In this document: positions 22,242-31,034 of the stretch, piece by piece
Layout of the letters: each line of letters begins with the position of its first letter
Position numbering within the stretch: the first letter of the stretch is position 1
Source of the DNA: Desulfobaculum sp044987625
GTDB lineage: Bacteria > Desulfobacterota > Desulfovibrionia > Desulfovibrionales > Desulfovibrionaceae
Reading direction: 5' to 3'
Assembly (NCBI RefSeq): GCF_044987625.1
Contig: NZ_JBJDSB010000006.1
Coordinates: 124,001 to 188,000 of the forward strand
Length of the DNA: 64,000 nt
Program-made: the position numbers and the translations under genes
Notes under the pieces: generated by a model
What the model was told of the DNA's origin: nothing
Seen by the model: the letters and a program-made list of their open reading frames with translations, nothing else
The model's database searches: none

Positions 22242-24386
22242 ATGACACCACAGCATTGCGACACCATAGCCAAAAGCCTCGGCCTGTCTCAGGCCGCCAT
22301 TTCCGCCACGGCGGAGCTTCTGTCCGGCGGGGCCACGGTTCCGTTTATTGCCCGCTACAGAAAAGAACAGACCAAGGGGCTGGATGAAGTCCAAATCGCC
22401 GCCGTGCGCGAGCAGATGGACCGCCTTGCCGAATTGGACAAGCGCCGCGAGTCCATCCTCTCCTCCCTCACCGAGCGCGACCTGCTGACGGATGACCTCA
22501 GGCGCGCCGTGGCGGGCGCGGCCACCTTGGCCGAGCTGGAAGACATCTACCTGCCCCACCGCCCCAAGCGGCGCACCCGTGCGGAAATGGCGCGGGAAAA
22601 GGGCCTTGCCCCGCTGGCTAAGGCGATTTTGGTGCAAAAAGGGCTGGACCCGGAGGACGGCGCGCGCCGCTTTGTGAATGCGGAAAAGGGCGTACCGGAC
22701 GTGGACGCCGCCCTTGCCGGAGCGCGCGACATCATTGCCGAGGTTGTGGCCGAGGACCGCGCCGCGCGCGAAACCCTGCGCCAGCTCTTTGCCCGTCAGG
22801 GCGAACTGCGCTCGGCTGTGGTCAAGGCCAAGGCCGAGACGGAAGCCGCCGCCACCTTCCGCGACTATTTTGACTGGGGCGAGCGCGCGGCCAAAGCGCC
22901 GGGACACCGGGTGCTGGCCATCCTGCGCGGGGAGAGCGAAGGAGTGCTCCGCGTAAGCCTGCGCCCGGACGAGGACGCCGCCCTCTCCCGTCTGAGCCGC
23001 CGCTTTGTGCGCGGCAAGGGGGCAGACAGCCAACAGGTGCTGCTGGCCGTGCAGGATGCCTACAAACGCCTGCTTACCCCGGCCATGGAGAACGAGGCCA
23101 AGGCCGCCCTGAAGCTGCGCGCCGATGACGAAGCCATCGCCGTCTTTGCGGACAACCTGCGCGAACTGCTGCTTGCCGCGCCCCTTGGGCAAAGGCGCGT
23201 GCTGGCCCTTGATCCGGGCTACCGCACCGGGGCCAAGCTCGTCTGCCTTGATGCACAAGGCGCGCTGCTCACGGAGACGAAAATCTTCCCCACCCATGGC
23301 GGGCGCAAAGCCGAGGAGGCCGCGCGCACCGTCACCGACCTGTGCAGCCGTTACGCCATTGAGGCCATCGCCATCGGCAACGGCACAGCCGGACGCGAGA
23401 CGGAAACCTTTATCCGGGGCCTCTCCCTGCCCGGTGCGCCCGAGGTTGTCATGGTCAACGAAGCCGGCGCGTCGGTCTACTCAGCCTCCGCCACCGCGCG
23501 CGAGGAATTCCCGGACCATGACGTCACCGTACGCGGGGCGGTCTCCATTGGCCGCCGCCTCATGGACCCACTGGCCGAGCTTGTTAAAATCGACCCCAAG
23601 GCCATTGGTGTTGGACAGTACCAGCACGACGTGGACCAAAAGAAACTGCGCGCCGCGCTGGACGCCGTGGTGGAGCACTGCGTCAACGCCGTAGGCGTGG
23701 ATGTGAACAGCGCCAGCGTGGAGCTCTTGTCCCACGTGTCGGGCCTTGGTCCGTCGCTGGCCAAAAACATCGTAGCCTACCGGACGCAGAACGGTCCCTT
23801 TGCCTCCCGCGCGCAGCTCAAGAAGGTCCCCCGCCTGGGGCCCAAGGCCTTTGAGCAGTGCGCGGGCTTTCTGCGCGTCACCGGCGGGCGCGAACCGCTG
23901 GACGCCAGCGCCGTGCACCCGGAGCGCTACGCTCTTGTCCGCCGCATGGCCGGAGACGCCGGATGCACCGTCCCGGACCTCCTTGGCAGCGCGGACGCGC
24001 GCGCTCGCATTGACGTGAACGCCTACGTGGACGGCGAGGTCGGCCTGCCCACCCTGCGCGACATTATGAGCGAGCTGGAAAAGCCCGGACGCGACCCGCG
24101 CAGCAGCTTTGAGGTCTTCTCCTTTGCGGACGTGCACGACATAAAGGACCTGGAACCCGGCATGCATTTGCCCGGCATCGTCACCAACGTGACCACCTTT
24201 GGCGCGTTTGTGGACATTGGCGTGCACCGCGACGGCCTTGTGCACATCAGCCAGTTGGCCGAACGCTTTGTGCGCGACCCGGCCGAGGTGGTCCGCGTGC
24301 GCCAGCAGGTGCGCGTGCGCGTCACCGAGGTGGACCGCGAACGCGGCCGCATTGGCCTGAGCATGAAGGACCTTGCTGACCAGTAG
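22242..24386 (+). CDS. tex: Tex-family RNA-binding transcription accessory protein
   Basis: 714-residue cytoplasmic nucleic-acid-binding protein of the Tex/Spt6 family. In order: an N-terminal helical Tex domain (ATVPFIARYRKEQTKGLDEVQI at about 30-52), a YqgF/RNase H-like fold (about 325-450: VLALDPGYRTGAKL, AIGNGTAGRETE), and helix-hairpin-helix repeats (about 480-560: VDVNSASVELLSHVSGLG, LKKVPRLGPKAFEQCAGFLRV). A C-terminal S1 domain follows (about 640-712: GMHLPGIVTNVTTFGAFVDIGVHRDGLVHIS). Length and order are standard. It is monocistronic and followed by a strong terminator. Confidence 0.96.
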   Translation: MTPQHCDTIAKSLGLSQAAISATAELLSGGATVPFIARYRKEQTKGLDEVQIAAVREQMDRLAELDKRRESILSSLTERDLLTDDLRRAVAGAATLAELEDIYLPHRPKRRTRAEMAREKGLAPLAKAILVQKGLDPEDGARRFVNAEKGVPDVDAALAGARDIIAEVVAEDRAARETLRQLFARQGELRSAVVKAKAETEAAATFRDYFDWGERAAKAPGHRVLAILRGESEGVLRVSLRPDEDAALSRLSRRFVRGKGADSQQVLLAVQDAYKRLLTPAMENEAKAALKLRADDEAIAVFADNLRELLLAAPLGQRRVLALDPGYRTGAKLVCLDAQGALLTETKIFPTHGGRKAEEAARTVTDLCSRYAIEAIAIGNGTAGRETETFIRGLSLPGAPEVVMVNEAGASVYSASATAREEFPDHDVTVRGAVSIGRRLMDPLAELVKIDPKAIGVGQYQHDVDQKKLRAALDAVVEHCVNAVGVDVNSASVELLSHVSGLGPSLAKNIVAYRTQNGPFASRAQLKKVPRLGPKAFEQCAGFLRVTGGREPLDASAVHPERYALVRRMAGDAGCTVPDLLGSADARARIDVNAYVDGEVGLPTLRDIMSELEKPGRDPRSSFEVFSFADVHDIKDLEPGMHLPGIVTNVTTFGAFVDIGVHRDGLVHISQLAERFVRDPAEVVRVRQQVRVRVTEVDRERGRIGLSMKDLADQ

Positions 24387-24412
24387 CACCAACTTCTCCA
24401 CCACAAGCACAC

Positions 24413-24441
24413 AGCCCCCCGATCACCGGGGGGCTTTTTTT
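24413..24441 (+). terminator. Intrinsic terminator after tex
   Basis: 9-bp arms AGCCCCCCG/CGGGGGGCT with a 5-nt loop run directly into seven T. Confidence 0.92.
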
Positions 24442-24603
24442 GGGCACGCCAAAATCCCCTCCACACGCGCCACGCGCCTGCATCGCGGGGCAAACCGCGC
24501 GCCAAAGCGCCGCGTACAACTCTGCGCCATACTTGCGCTTCCCGCAGTTTCAGGTATTTTTGATGGAATCGGTCAACCCTCTTGCCCTTGCGGGGAGGCG
24601 AGC

Positions 24604-25050
24604 ATGGTGGAGCGCGTGGAGAATGCAGGCCGCATTCTGGCCATACTGGTGCGGGCTGGTCACAGCGTGGACGGCATTGAGTTTTTCACGCCCGGGGACT
24701 TTTCGCAGCAGCTCGCGTCCATGCGGCGCCCCAGCGGCCACGTCATCCCCCCGCACGCGCACAACCCCGTCCAGCGCGAGGTGCTTCTGACGCAGGAGGT
24801 CCTCTTTGTCGTCAGCGGGCGGCTACGGGTGGACTTCTACGACGACGAGTGCGCCTACCTCTCCAGCCGCATCCTCACCGCCGGGGACGTTATCCTTCTG
24901 GCTTCAGGCGGGCATGGATTCGAGATGCTGGAGGACACCCAGCTCATTGAAGTCAAGCAAGGTCCCTACGCCGGAGACCACGACAAGACGCGCTTTTGCG
25001 GAGTGGACCGCGACCAGACCTTCATCCCCGAAACGGACGAGACGGACTAG
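24604..25050 (+). CDS. Small cupin-fold protein at the head of a glycan cluster
   Basis: 148 residues with a single cupin-like barrel. HVIPPHAHNPVQREV provides the first metal-type His motif, and VLFVVSGRLRVDFYDDE with GDVILLASGGHGFEM makes up the second half. The fold resembles sugar-nucleotide cupins (FdtA/WxcM- or WbuC-like), which fits the glycan genes that follow, but the exact reaction cannot be told. GGGAGG precedes the ATG at 24604; the open frame upstream reads through the tex terminator and is not coding. The next gene begins nine bases after its stop. Confidence 0.75.
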   Translation: MVERVENAGRILAILVRAGHSVDGIEFFTPGDFSQQLASMRRPSGHVIPPHAHNPVQREVLLTQEVLFVVSGRLRVDFYDDECAYLSSRILTAGDVILLASGGHGFEMLEDTQLIEVKQGPYAGDHDKTRFCGVDRDQTFIPETDETD

Positions 25051-25059
25051 GAGACGCCA

Positions 25060-26187
25060 GTGTCCGACTTTATCCCCGTATGCACCCCGGTTCTCGACGG
25101 CAACGAACAGCGCTACGTGACACAGTGCGTGGAAACGGGCTGGATTTCGTCCGAGGGCGAATTCGTCCGGCGGCTGGAGGACGGCATGGCGCGCCACTGC
25201 GCCCGCTGCCACGGCATTGCCGTCTCCAGCGGCACCGCTGCACTGGAAGCCGCCATGCACGCCCTCGGCATCGGCCCCGGTGACGAAGTCATCCTGCCCA
25301 CCTTTTGTATTATTTCCTGCGCCGGCGCCGTGGTGCGCTGCGGCGCGCGCCCGGTGGTGGTGGACAGTCTGCCGGACACATGGTGCATGGACCCCGCCGC
25401 CGTACAGCGCGCCCTGACCGCCAAAACCCGCGCCCTGCTGGCCGTGCACACCTACGGCCTCACCGTGGACATGGCCCCGCTGGTGGACCTTGCCCGGCGC
25501 GAGGGCCTTGCCCTTATCGAAGACGCGGCGGAGGCCCACGGCCAAAGCATCGGGGACGCCCCCTGCGGCAGCTTCGGCGACATCAGCATCTTCAGCTTCT
25601 ACCCCAACAAGCTGGTCACCACCGGCGAAGGGGGCATGCTCCTTACAGATAGCGACGCCCTTGCCCAGCGCCTACGCGAGCTACGCAACCTCTGCTTTCA
25701 GCCCGAGCGGCGCTTTGTGCACCAGACGCTGGGCTTTAACTGGCGGATGTCCAACGTGCAGGCGGCCCTTGGCGTGGCCCAACTGGAGCGCCTGCGCCCC
25801 CACAGGCAAAAAAAACGCGCCATCGGCCAGCGCTACGCGGAGCTTTTGGCGGACACGCCCGGCCTCATACTGCCCAGCCCCACCGGACCGGGATGCACCA
25901 ACGACTACTGGGTGTTTGGCGTGGTTCTGGATGATGACATCCCCCTTGGCGCAGAGGACGTCATGCGCCGCCTTGGCGAAGCAGGCATCGGCACGCGCCC
26001 CTTTTTCTGGCCCATGCACGAACAGCCCGTGTTTTTGAATATGGGCTTCTTTGCCGGGGAATCCCACCCCGTGGCCGAACGCCTAGCCCGGCGGGGCTTC
26101 TACATTCCAAACGGCCTCGGCATAACAGAGGACGAGCAACAGCGCGTCGCCCGCGCCGTGAAGGAGGCGCTGCGCCATGTCGCATGA
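25060..26187 (+). CDS. DegT/DnrJ/EryC1/StrS-family sugar aminotransferase
   Basis: PLP enzyme of 375 residues predicted to transaminate a nucleotide-linked keto-sugar. It shows VSSGTAALEAAMHALGIGPGDEV, LIEDAAEAHGQ and the PLP lysine Lys184 in FYPNKLVTTGEGGML. The surroundings of the lysine and the overall length resemble perosamine synthase-type members, so the product may be a 4-amino-4,6-dideoxy-sugar; the exact sugar is not certain. The start is GTG with a GGAG site. No dehydratase such as GDP-mannose 4,6-dehydratase is in this cluster, so the keto-sugar must come from elsewhere. Confidence 0.9.
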   Translation: MSDFIPVCTPVLDGNEQRYVTQCVETGWISSEGEFVRRLEDGMARHCARCHGIAVSSGTAALEAAMHALGIGPGDEVILPTFCIISCAGAVVRCGARPVVVDSLPDTWCMDPAAVQRALTAKTRALLAVHTYGLTVDMAPLVDLARREGLALIEDAAEAHGQSIGDAPCGSFGDISIFSFYPNKLVTTGEGGMLLTDSDALAQRLRELRNLCFQPERRFVHQTLGFNWRMSNVQAALGVAQLERLRPHRQKKRAIGQRYAELLADTPGLILPSPTGPGCTNDYWVFGVVLDDDIPLGAEDVMRRLGEAGIGTRPFFWPMHEQPVFLNMGFFAGESHPVAERLARRGFYIPNGLGITEDEQQRVARAVKEALRHVA

Positions 26188-26983
26188 CCCCACAACGCCG
26201 CACGGCGATGCCTCCGCCATCTTTGACGAATACGCAACGTATTACGATCTGCTTTACCCAGAAAAAGATTCCAAGGCCGAGGCCGCATTCGTTCTGGAGC
26301 GCCTTGCCGCGCACACGGGCCAGCCCAAAACGCTCCTTGAGTTTGGCACCGGCAGTGGACGCCACGCGGAGCACTTTGTCCGGCAGGGGGTGGCCGTCAC
26401 CGGCGTGGAGCGCAGCCCGCGCATGCTCACGCTGGCCACGGCGCGGAATATGGACGTGACCTGCGCCATGGGCGAGCGCCTGACCTACGTGCAGGAGGAC
26501 ATCCGCACCCTGCGCCTACCGCGCACCTTTGACGCCGTTGTCGCGCTCTTTCACGTCATGAGCTACATGGCCACGCCGCAGGACCTTGCCGCCGCCATGA
26601 ACGCCGCAAGCAGACACCTGCGCCCCGGCGGCGCGTTTTTGTTCGATTACTGGTACGGTCCCTGCGTGACGGCCCAGCCCCCGCAAAAAACGGAAAAGCA
26701 CGTGGACGCCGAGGACGTGCGCCTGCACAGGCGCACCACGCCCACCATGGACCCCGCCGCGCACACCGTCACCGTGCACTTTGACCTCACAGTGGAGCGC
26801 GAGGGCGCCCCGGCCCGGCACATCAGCGAAGACCACATCATGCGCTATCTGTTCCAGCCCGAGGTCACCGCCGCCATGGACGCGGCAGGGCTGGACCTTG
26901 TGGAACAGGGCGAATGGCTCACCCGGCGCGAGCCCTCGCCCGAGACCTTTGGCGTCTACGCCGTGGGGGTGAAGCGGGCATGA
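26177..26983 (+). CDS. Class I SAM-dependent methyltransferase
   Basis: 268 residues. FDEYATYYDLLYPEKD at the N-terminus is typical of small-molecule and sugar methyltransferases. Motif I LLEFGTGSGRHAEHF (about residues 53-67) and the acidic VTGVERS follow. The middle holds FDAVVALFHVMSYM and the PGGAFLFDYWYGP post-motif. The start overlaps the aminotransferase by 11 bases. It may methylate the amino-sugar or a cluster intermediate, which is inferred from position. Confidence 0.85.
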   Translation: MSHDPTTPHGDASAIFDEYATYYDLLYPEKDSKAEAAFVLERLAAHTGQPKTLLEFGTGSGRHAEHFVRQGVAVTGVERSPRMLTLATARNMDVTCAMGERLTYVQEDIRTLRLPRTFDAVVALFHVMSYMATPQDLAAAMNAASRHLRPGGAFLFDYWYGPCVTAQPPQKTEKHVDAEDVRLHRRTTPTMDPAAHTVTVHFDLTVEREGAPARHISEDHIMRYLFQPEVTAAMDAAGLDLVEQGEWLTRREPSPETFGVYAVGVKRA

Positions 26984-28158
26984 AGGGCGCGGTCTGCATC
27001 GTTACTCCCTACGCACGGCCAGAGGTGAACCCCACCCTCGTCAATCTGGCCGAGGCCCTGGCCGCACGCTTCTACCGTGTGGACATCCTTGGTCCGGACG
27101 GCGATATGCGCGTCAGCCTGCCGGACGGGCTGACCGGCATTGTGGCGGAGCACGGCCCCTGCAACCCCATGGCCCCCTCCCCTAGCGGCCTGCGGGGGCG
27201 GCTGGTCCGGCGGCTGCGGCGCACGCGCCGCCCGCGTCAGCTGTGCGCCAGCGGCTACAAGGCCATCATCGGCGTGGACCCGCGCGGGCTGGAGATGGCC
27301 CACCGCCTCAACACCCACGCGCGCCTGCCCCTTGTGTATCTGTCCTTTGAAATCATGTTTGACGACGAGCTCACCCCGGCAGAGCGCCCCCTGCGCGCCG
27401 CCGAGCGCGCGGCCTGCCGCGACGTGCAGCTCACGCTGGTGCAGGACGCCGGACGCGCCATCCTGCTGGCCGAACAAACAGGCCTGCCCCGCGAGGACAT
27501 GGTCCTTGTGCCCAACGCGCCCCTGCGCACCCCCCTGCGCGAAACGCGCTGGCTGCGCAGCCGCCTTGGCATCCCGGACGAACGGCGCATCGTGCTGTAT
27601 GCGGGCAGTCCGTCCAGCTGGGCGGGCCTACACCTGTGGCAGGATATGCTGGCCACATGGCCCGAAGAGTTCCTGCTGGTGGTGCATTGCCGCTCCGGCC
27701 TTGGTCCGCGCATGGACGCCCACCTCGGGCGGCTGACCGAGAGCGGACGTCTGCTCCTCTCCCACGGTCCGGTACCGCCGGAGGTGCTCCCGCAGGTCTT
27801 TGCCTCTGCGGATTTTGGCTTTGCGCCCTATATGGCCACACCGGACGACTGGACCAGCGGCAAAAACATCACCCACATCGGTTTTTCCTCGGGCAAAGTG
27901 GGCTGGTACGCCCTGTGCGGCCTGCCCATCCTTGCCAGCGCCCTGCCCGTGTTCTCGCGTGAATTCACGCGCTACGGGTGCGGACGCATCTACGAGCAGG
28001 CCTGCGAAACCGGACGCCTGCTTACGGAAATGGACCGCGACTACGCCTTCCACTCGCAGGAGTCCCAACGCTTTTATGACGAACGCCTCGACCCCGCGCC
28101 CGGACTGGCCGCATTCTGCGACAGGCTGGAAGCCCTGCTGGCACAGGAGGCCGCGTGA
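26980..28158 (+). CDS. Glycosyltransferase, GT-B fold (GT4-like)
   Basis: 392 residues. VNPTLVNLAEALAARFYRVDILGPDG at the N-terminus and VLYAGSPSSWAGLHLWQDM in the middle mark the two Rossmann halves of a GT-B enzyme. The usual GT4 EX7E acceptor motif is not obvious, which makes the family assignment tentative. ATGA overlap with the methyltransferase upstream and GTGA overlap with the GT2 gene downstream show tight coupling. The soluble, signal-less protein should act on the cytoplasmic face. Confidence 0.75.
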   Translation: MKGAVCIVTPYARPEVNPTLVNLAEALAARFYRVDILGPDGDMRVSLPDGLTGIVAEHGPCNPMAPSPSGLRGRLVRRLRRTRRPRQLCASGYKAIIGVDPRGLEMAHRLNTHARLPLVYLSFEIMFDDELTPAERPLRAAERAACRDVQLTLVQDAGRAILLAEQTGLPREDMVLVPNAPLRTPLRETRWLRSRLGIPDERRIVLYAGSPSSWAGLHLWQDMLATWPEEFLLVVHCRSGLGPRMDAHLGRLTESGRLLLSHGPVPPEVLPQVFASADFGFAPYMATPDDWTSGKNITHIGFSSGKVGWYALCGLPILASALPVFSREFTRYGCGRIYEQACETGRLLTEMDRDYAFHSQESQRFYDERLDPAPGLAAFCDRLEALLAQEAA

Positions 28159-29015
28159 GTACGCCCGTCATCTCGGCCGTTCTCGGCTCCTACAACCGGG
28201 CGCGCTTTTTACGGCGCACCATCGCCAGCCTGCGGCGCGAACTGGCCCCCCACCCGCATGAAATCATCGTGGTGGACGGCGGTTCCACGGACGGCGCCAT
28301 CCGCTGGCTGTGCTCGCAAAAGGACGTGGTGACCATCGTCCAGCACAACCGCGGCACGTGGCGGGGCGCGCCCCTGCCGCGTCGGTCGTGGGGGTGGTTT
28401 ATGAATCTGGCCTTCAAGGCCGCGCACGGACGCTACGTGCTCATGGTCAGTGACGACGCCCTCCTCGTCCCCGGCAGTGTGGACGCGGCCCTTGCCCACC
28501 ACGGCGCCCTGACCGGCGAAGGCCGCCGCGTCGGCGCGCTGGCCTTCTACTGGCGGGACAGCTTCCGAAAGCGCCCCTACATCGTCGGGCATTCCTTTGG
28601 GGGCAAAATCTTCGTGAACCACGGCATGTATCTGCGCGAGGCCTTGGAGGATGTGGGCTACTGCGACGAGGACGCCTACAGCTTCTACCACGCCGACGGC
28701 GACCTGTGCATGCGCCTGTGGGACCGGGGGTGGGAGGTCGCGGACGCGCCGCGCTCCTTTGTGGAGCACTTCCCCCACGCCACCAAGGCCATACGCCAAG
28801 GCAATCTGGCCCGCGCGGACGAAGACTGGGCCACCTTTTGCCGCCGCTGGAAGCCGGATGACGGCTCCACCACCGGGGCCATCACCAGCCCCCATGTGGA
28901 CACTTCGCGCACGGCCCTGCGCTTTCCCGCGCGGGACATTGCGGCGCTGTACGCGCGGCGCGCCATCTCGCGCCTGCGCCGCCTTGCCGCCACAAGGAGG
29001 GCGCCCCATGCGTAA
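28155..29015 (+). CDS. GT2-family glycosyltransferase
   Basis: 286 residues with a GT-A fold: SAVLGSYNRARFLRRTIASL at the start, EIIVVDGGSTDGAI (nucleotide-sugar binding) and the DxD-like motif in LMVSDDALLVPGS. A later HADGDLCMRLWDRGWEV block matches the acceptor side. It starts with GTG inside the stop of the previous gene. It has no membrane helices. Likely adds one sugar of a surface polysaccharide or of glycosylated flagellin. Confidence 0.88.
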   Translation: MSTPVISAVLGSYNRARFLRRTIASLRRELAPHPHEIIVVDGGSTDGAIRWLCSQKDVVTIVQHNRGTWRGAPLPRRSWGWFMNLAFKAAHGRYVLMVSDDALLVPGSVDAALAHHGALTGEGRRVGALAFYWRDSFRKRPYIVGHSFGGKIFVNHGMYLREALEDVGYCDEDAYSFYHADGDLCMRLWDRGWEVADAPRSFVEHFPHATKAIRQGNLARADEDWATFCRRWKPDDGSTTGAITSPHVDTSRTALRFPARDIAALYARRAISRLRRLAATRRAPHA

Positions 29016-30285
29016 CGCCCTGCGCGCCCTGCGCGACACCTTCCGCGAGCTGACGGGCACCGCCGATGCGGCCACGCGCTTCCGCCAGCTTCAGCGCCGC
29101 CTGCACCCCAGGACCATCGCCGCCCATGATGAGCTGCTGGACTGGGCCATCGCCGCCGCAGACAAGGACGCCCCCGCGCCGCAAAGCGCCAGCCTCGCCG
29201 CAGAAGGGCTTGCCCTGCGCGCCAAGGCCCTGCATCACTTTACCGGACGCCTTGCTGGCAGCCCTCTGCGCGTGCTGGTGCATGTCCCCCCGGCTTCGGT
29301 CTCCCCCGCCGGATACTCGGCCTACACCAATCTGGCCCAGAGTCTGGACGTGCTGGGCGTGCCCACGCTGGCGCAGCCCTTTGGCGCGCCATGGCGGGAA
29401 GCGCTGGAACGCCTTGCGCCCAACGTGTTGCTTACCAGCGACCACCGCGTCTACCTTGACGACATCGACCACGACGCCCTAACGGACTACCGCCAAAGCG
29501 CGCCCCTGCATCTTTTCCTCACCGCATCGCCCGAGGGCGGAGCCGACGCCCCCCTCAGCCAGCGCCTGACCCGCGCCGAAGAGCTTGGCGTACGGGGCTA
29601 CATGTCGTGGCATGCGCGCGAGTCCTTAACCCATGAGGACTATGCCCCGTTCCATGACCGGGGCCTGCCCATCCTGTCCGTGGAGTTTGGCGCCAATATT
29701 GTGGACTTCTACCCGGCGCCGGGTATCCGCCGGGACATTGACTATGTGTTTCTGGCCTCGTCCAACCGCTCCAAGTGGGACCGCTACGCCGACTGGCTGG
29801 CCCCCATCCTGCGCGAGAGGGCGGGGTTCGTGGACGGGCCGGGATGGCGACATGCGCGGCGGTGCCTGCTCTCCGACGCGCCGCCAGCAGCCCAGCGGAG
29901 CATCCTTGCCCGCGCGCGGGTGGGGCTGAACCTGCACCTTGCCTCGCAGTTTTCACGGCCAACGGAGCTGAACGAGCGCACTTACATCCTTGCGGCCTGC
30001 GGCGTGCCTCAGTTGGTGGACCGCCCCGCCCTGCTCCCGCGCCGCTTTGAGGAGGACGCCCTCTTTGTGGCCGACTCCCCGGCGGCCTACCGTGACCTGC
30101 TGCGCACCATCCTCGCGCGGCCAGACGCAGCGGAAAAGCGCGCCCGCGCGGCCCTGCGTACCGTCTTTGACAGGCACACCACCTTCCACCGCGCCGAAGC
30201 CTTTGCCCAGGAGCTTGCCGCCCTTGTCTGCCCCGCCTACACCACCGCCCAAGGAGACGCCCCATGCCCATCCTGCGCCGGATAA
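29008..30285 (+). CDS. Glycosyltransferase-like protein, probably GT-B (CgeB-like)
   Basis: 425 residues. The N-terminal 90 residues are helical. RVLVHVPPASVSPAGYSAYTNLAQSLDVLG resembles the first GT-B half, and ELNERTYILAACGVPQLVDRPALLPRRFEEDALFVADSP is the end block seen in CgeB-like and related transferases, where E contacts the donor. The start at 29008 has AAGGAGG eight bases upstream and overlaps the previous gene by eight bases. An earlier open frame in phase is not supported. Donor and acceptor are unknown. Confidence 0.7.
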   Translation: MRNALRALRDTFRELTGTADAATRFRQLQRRLHPRTIAAHDELLDWAIAAADKDAPAPQSASLAAEGLALRAKALHHFTGRLAGSPLRVLVHVPPASVSPAGYSAYTNLAQSLDVLGVPTLAQPFGAPWREALERLAPNVLLTSDHRVYLDDIDHDALTDYRQSAPLHLFLTASPEGGADAPLSQRLTRAEELGVRGYMSWHARESLTHEDYAPFHDRGLPILSVEFGANIVDFYPAPGIRRDIDYVFLASSNRSKWDRYADWLAPILRERAGFVDGPGWRHARRCLLSDAPPAAQRSILARARVGLNLHLASQFSRPTELNERTYILAACGVPQLVDRPALLPRRFEEDALFVADSPAAYRDLLRTILARPDAAEKRARAALRTVFDRHTTFHRAEAFAQELAALVCPAYTTAQGDAPCPSCAG

Positions 30286-31034
30286 AGAACTGCCTCGTCC
30301 GGACCGGAACGCAGGCCCTGTTCAGCGCCGTCAACCGTCCGGGCGGGCGCTTTCATCTGGTAAGCCGCCCCACATGGCACTGGACCATGCCGGACTGGGA
30401 CGCCGTACACGCCATCGCCCGGATGGACGACCCGCGCGGGGCGGACCTGATGCGCCTGTACGCCCTGCACGCCAACATCCGCCGCGTCCTCGGCGCAGGC
30501 GTCCCCGGCGCACTGGCCGAGCTTGGCGTCTACCGCGGCGTGACCGCGCGCCTTTTCCGCCATCTTGCGCCGCAGCGGCGCCTGTACCTTTTTGATACCT
30601 TCGAAGGCCTGCCCCAACGCGATATCGACGCCGACCCCGTCAACAAGGCCGGGCGCGAATGCGCCAACACCAGCCTTGATCTGGTGAAACAGCGCGTCGG
30701 CGAGGACGGCGTCACCTACTGCCCCGGCTATTTTCCCCAAACGGCCAGCGCCGTACCGGACGACGAACGCTTTGCCGCCGTGCATCTGGACTGCGACCTG
30801 CTGGAACCAACCCGCGCCGGGCTGGCCTTCTTTACCCCGCGCATGAGTCCGGGGGGCATCATCATTGTGCACGACTACGCCGGAACCCGCTGGCCCGGCG
30901 TGGCCGAGGCCGTGGACGGCTTTTGCGCAGGACGCAGCTTCCGCCCCGTTATCCTGCCCGACGCATCCGGAACCTGCATCATCGCCATCCCCGCCGCGCA
31001 GGCGGAGCCAGAACGCGCACGGAGTACCACATGA
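30264..31034 (+). CDS. TylF/MycF-type O-methyltransferase
   Basis: 256 residues. ALAELGVYRGVTARLFRHLAPQRRLYLFDTFEGLP is the signature of the TylF family, with the E in LAELGVYRG as SAM contact. HLDCDLLEPTRAGLAFFTPRMSPGGIIIVHDY provides the metal-site Asp pair. Members methylate sugar hydroxyls in macrolides or O-antigens. It overlaps the preceding gene by 22 bases and the following gene by ATGA, so it belongs to the same operon. Confidence 0.88.
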   Translation: MPILRRIKNCLVRTGTQALFSAVNRPGGRFHLVSRPTWHWTMPDWDAVHAIARMDDPRGADLMRLYALHANIRRVLGAGVPGALAELGVYRGVTARLFRHLAPQRRLYLFDTFEGLPQRDIDADPVNKAGRECANTSLDLVKQRVGEDGVTYCPGYFPQTASAVPDDERFAAVHLDCDLLEPTRAGLAFFTPRMSPGGIIIVHDYAGTRWPGVAEAVDGFCAGRSFRPVILPDASGTCIIAIPAAQAEPERARSTT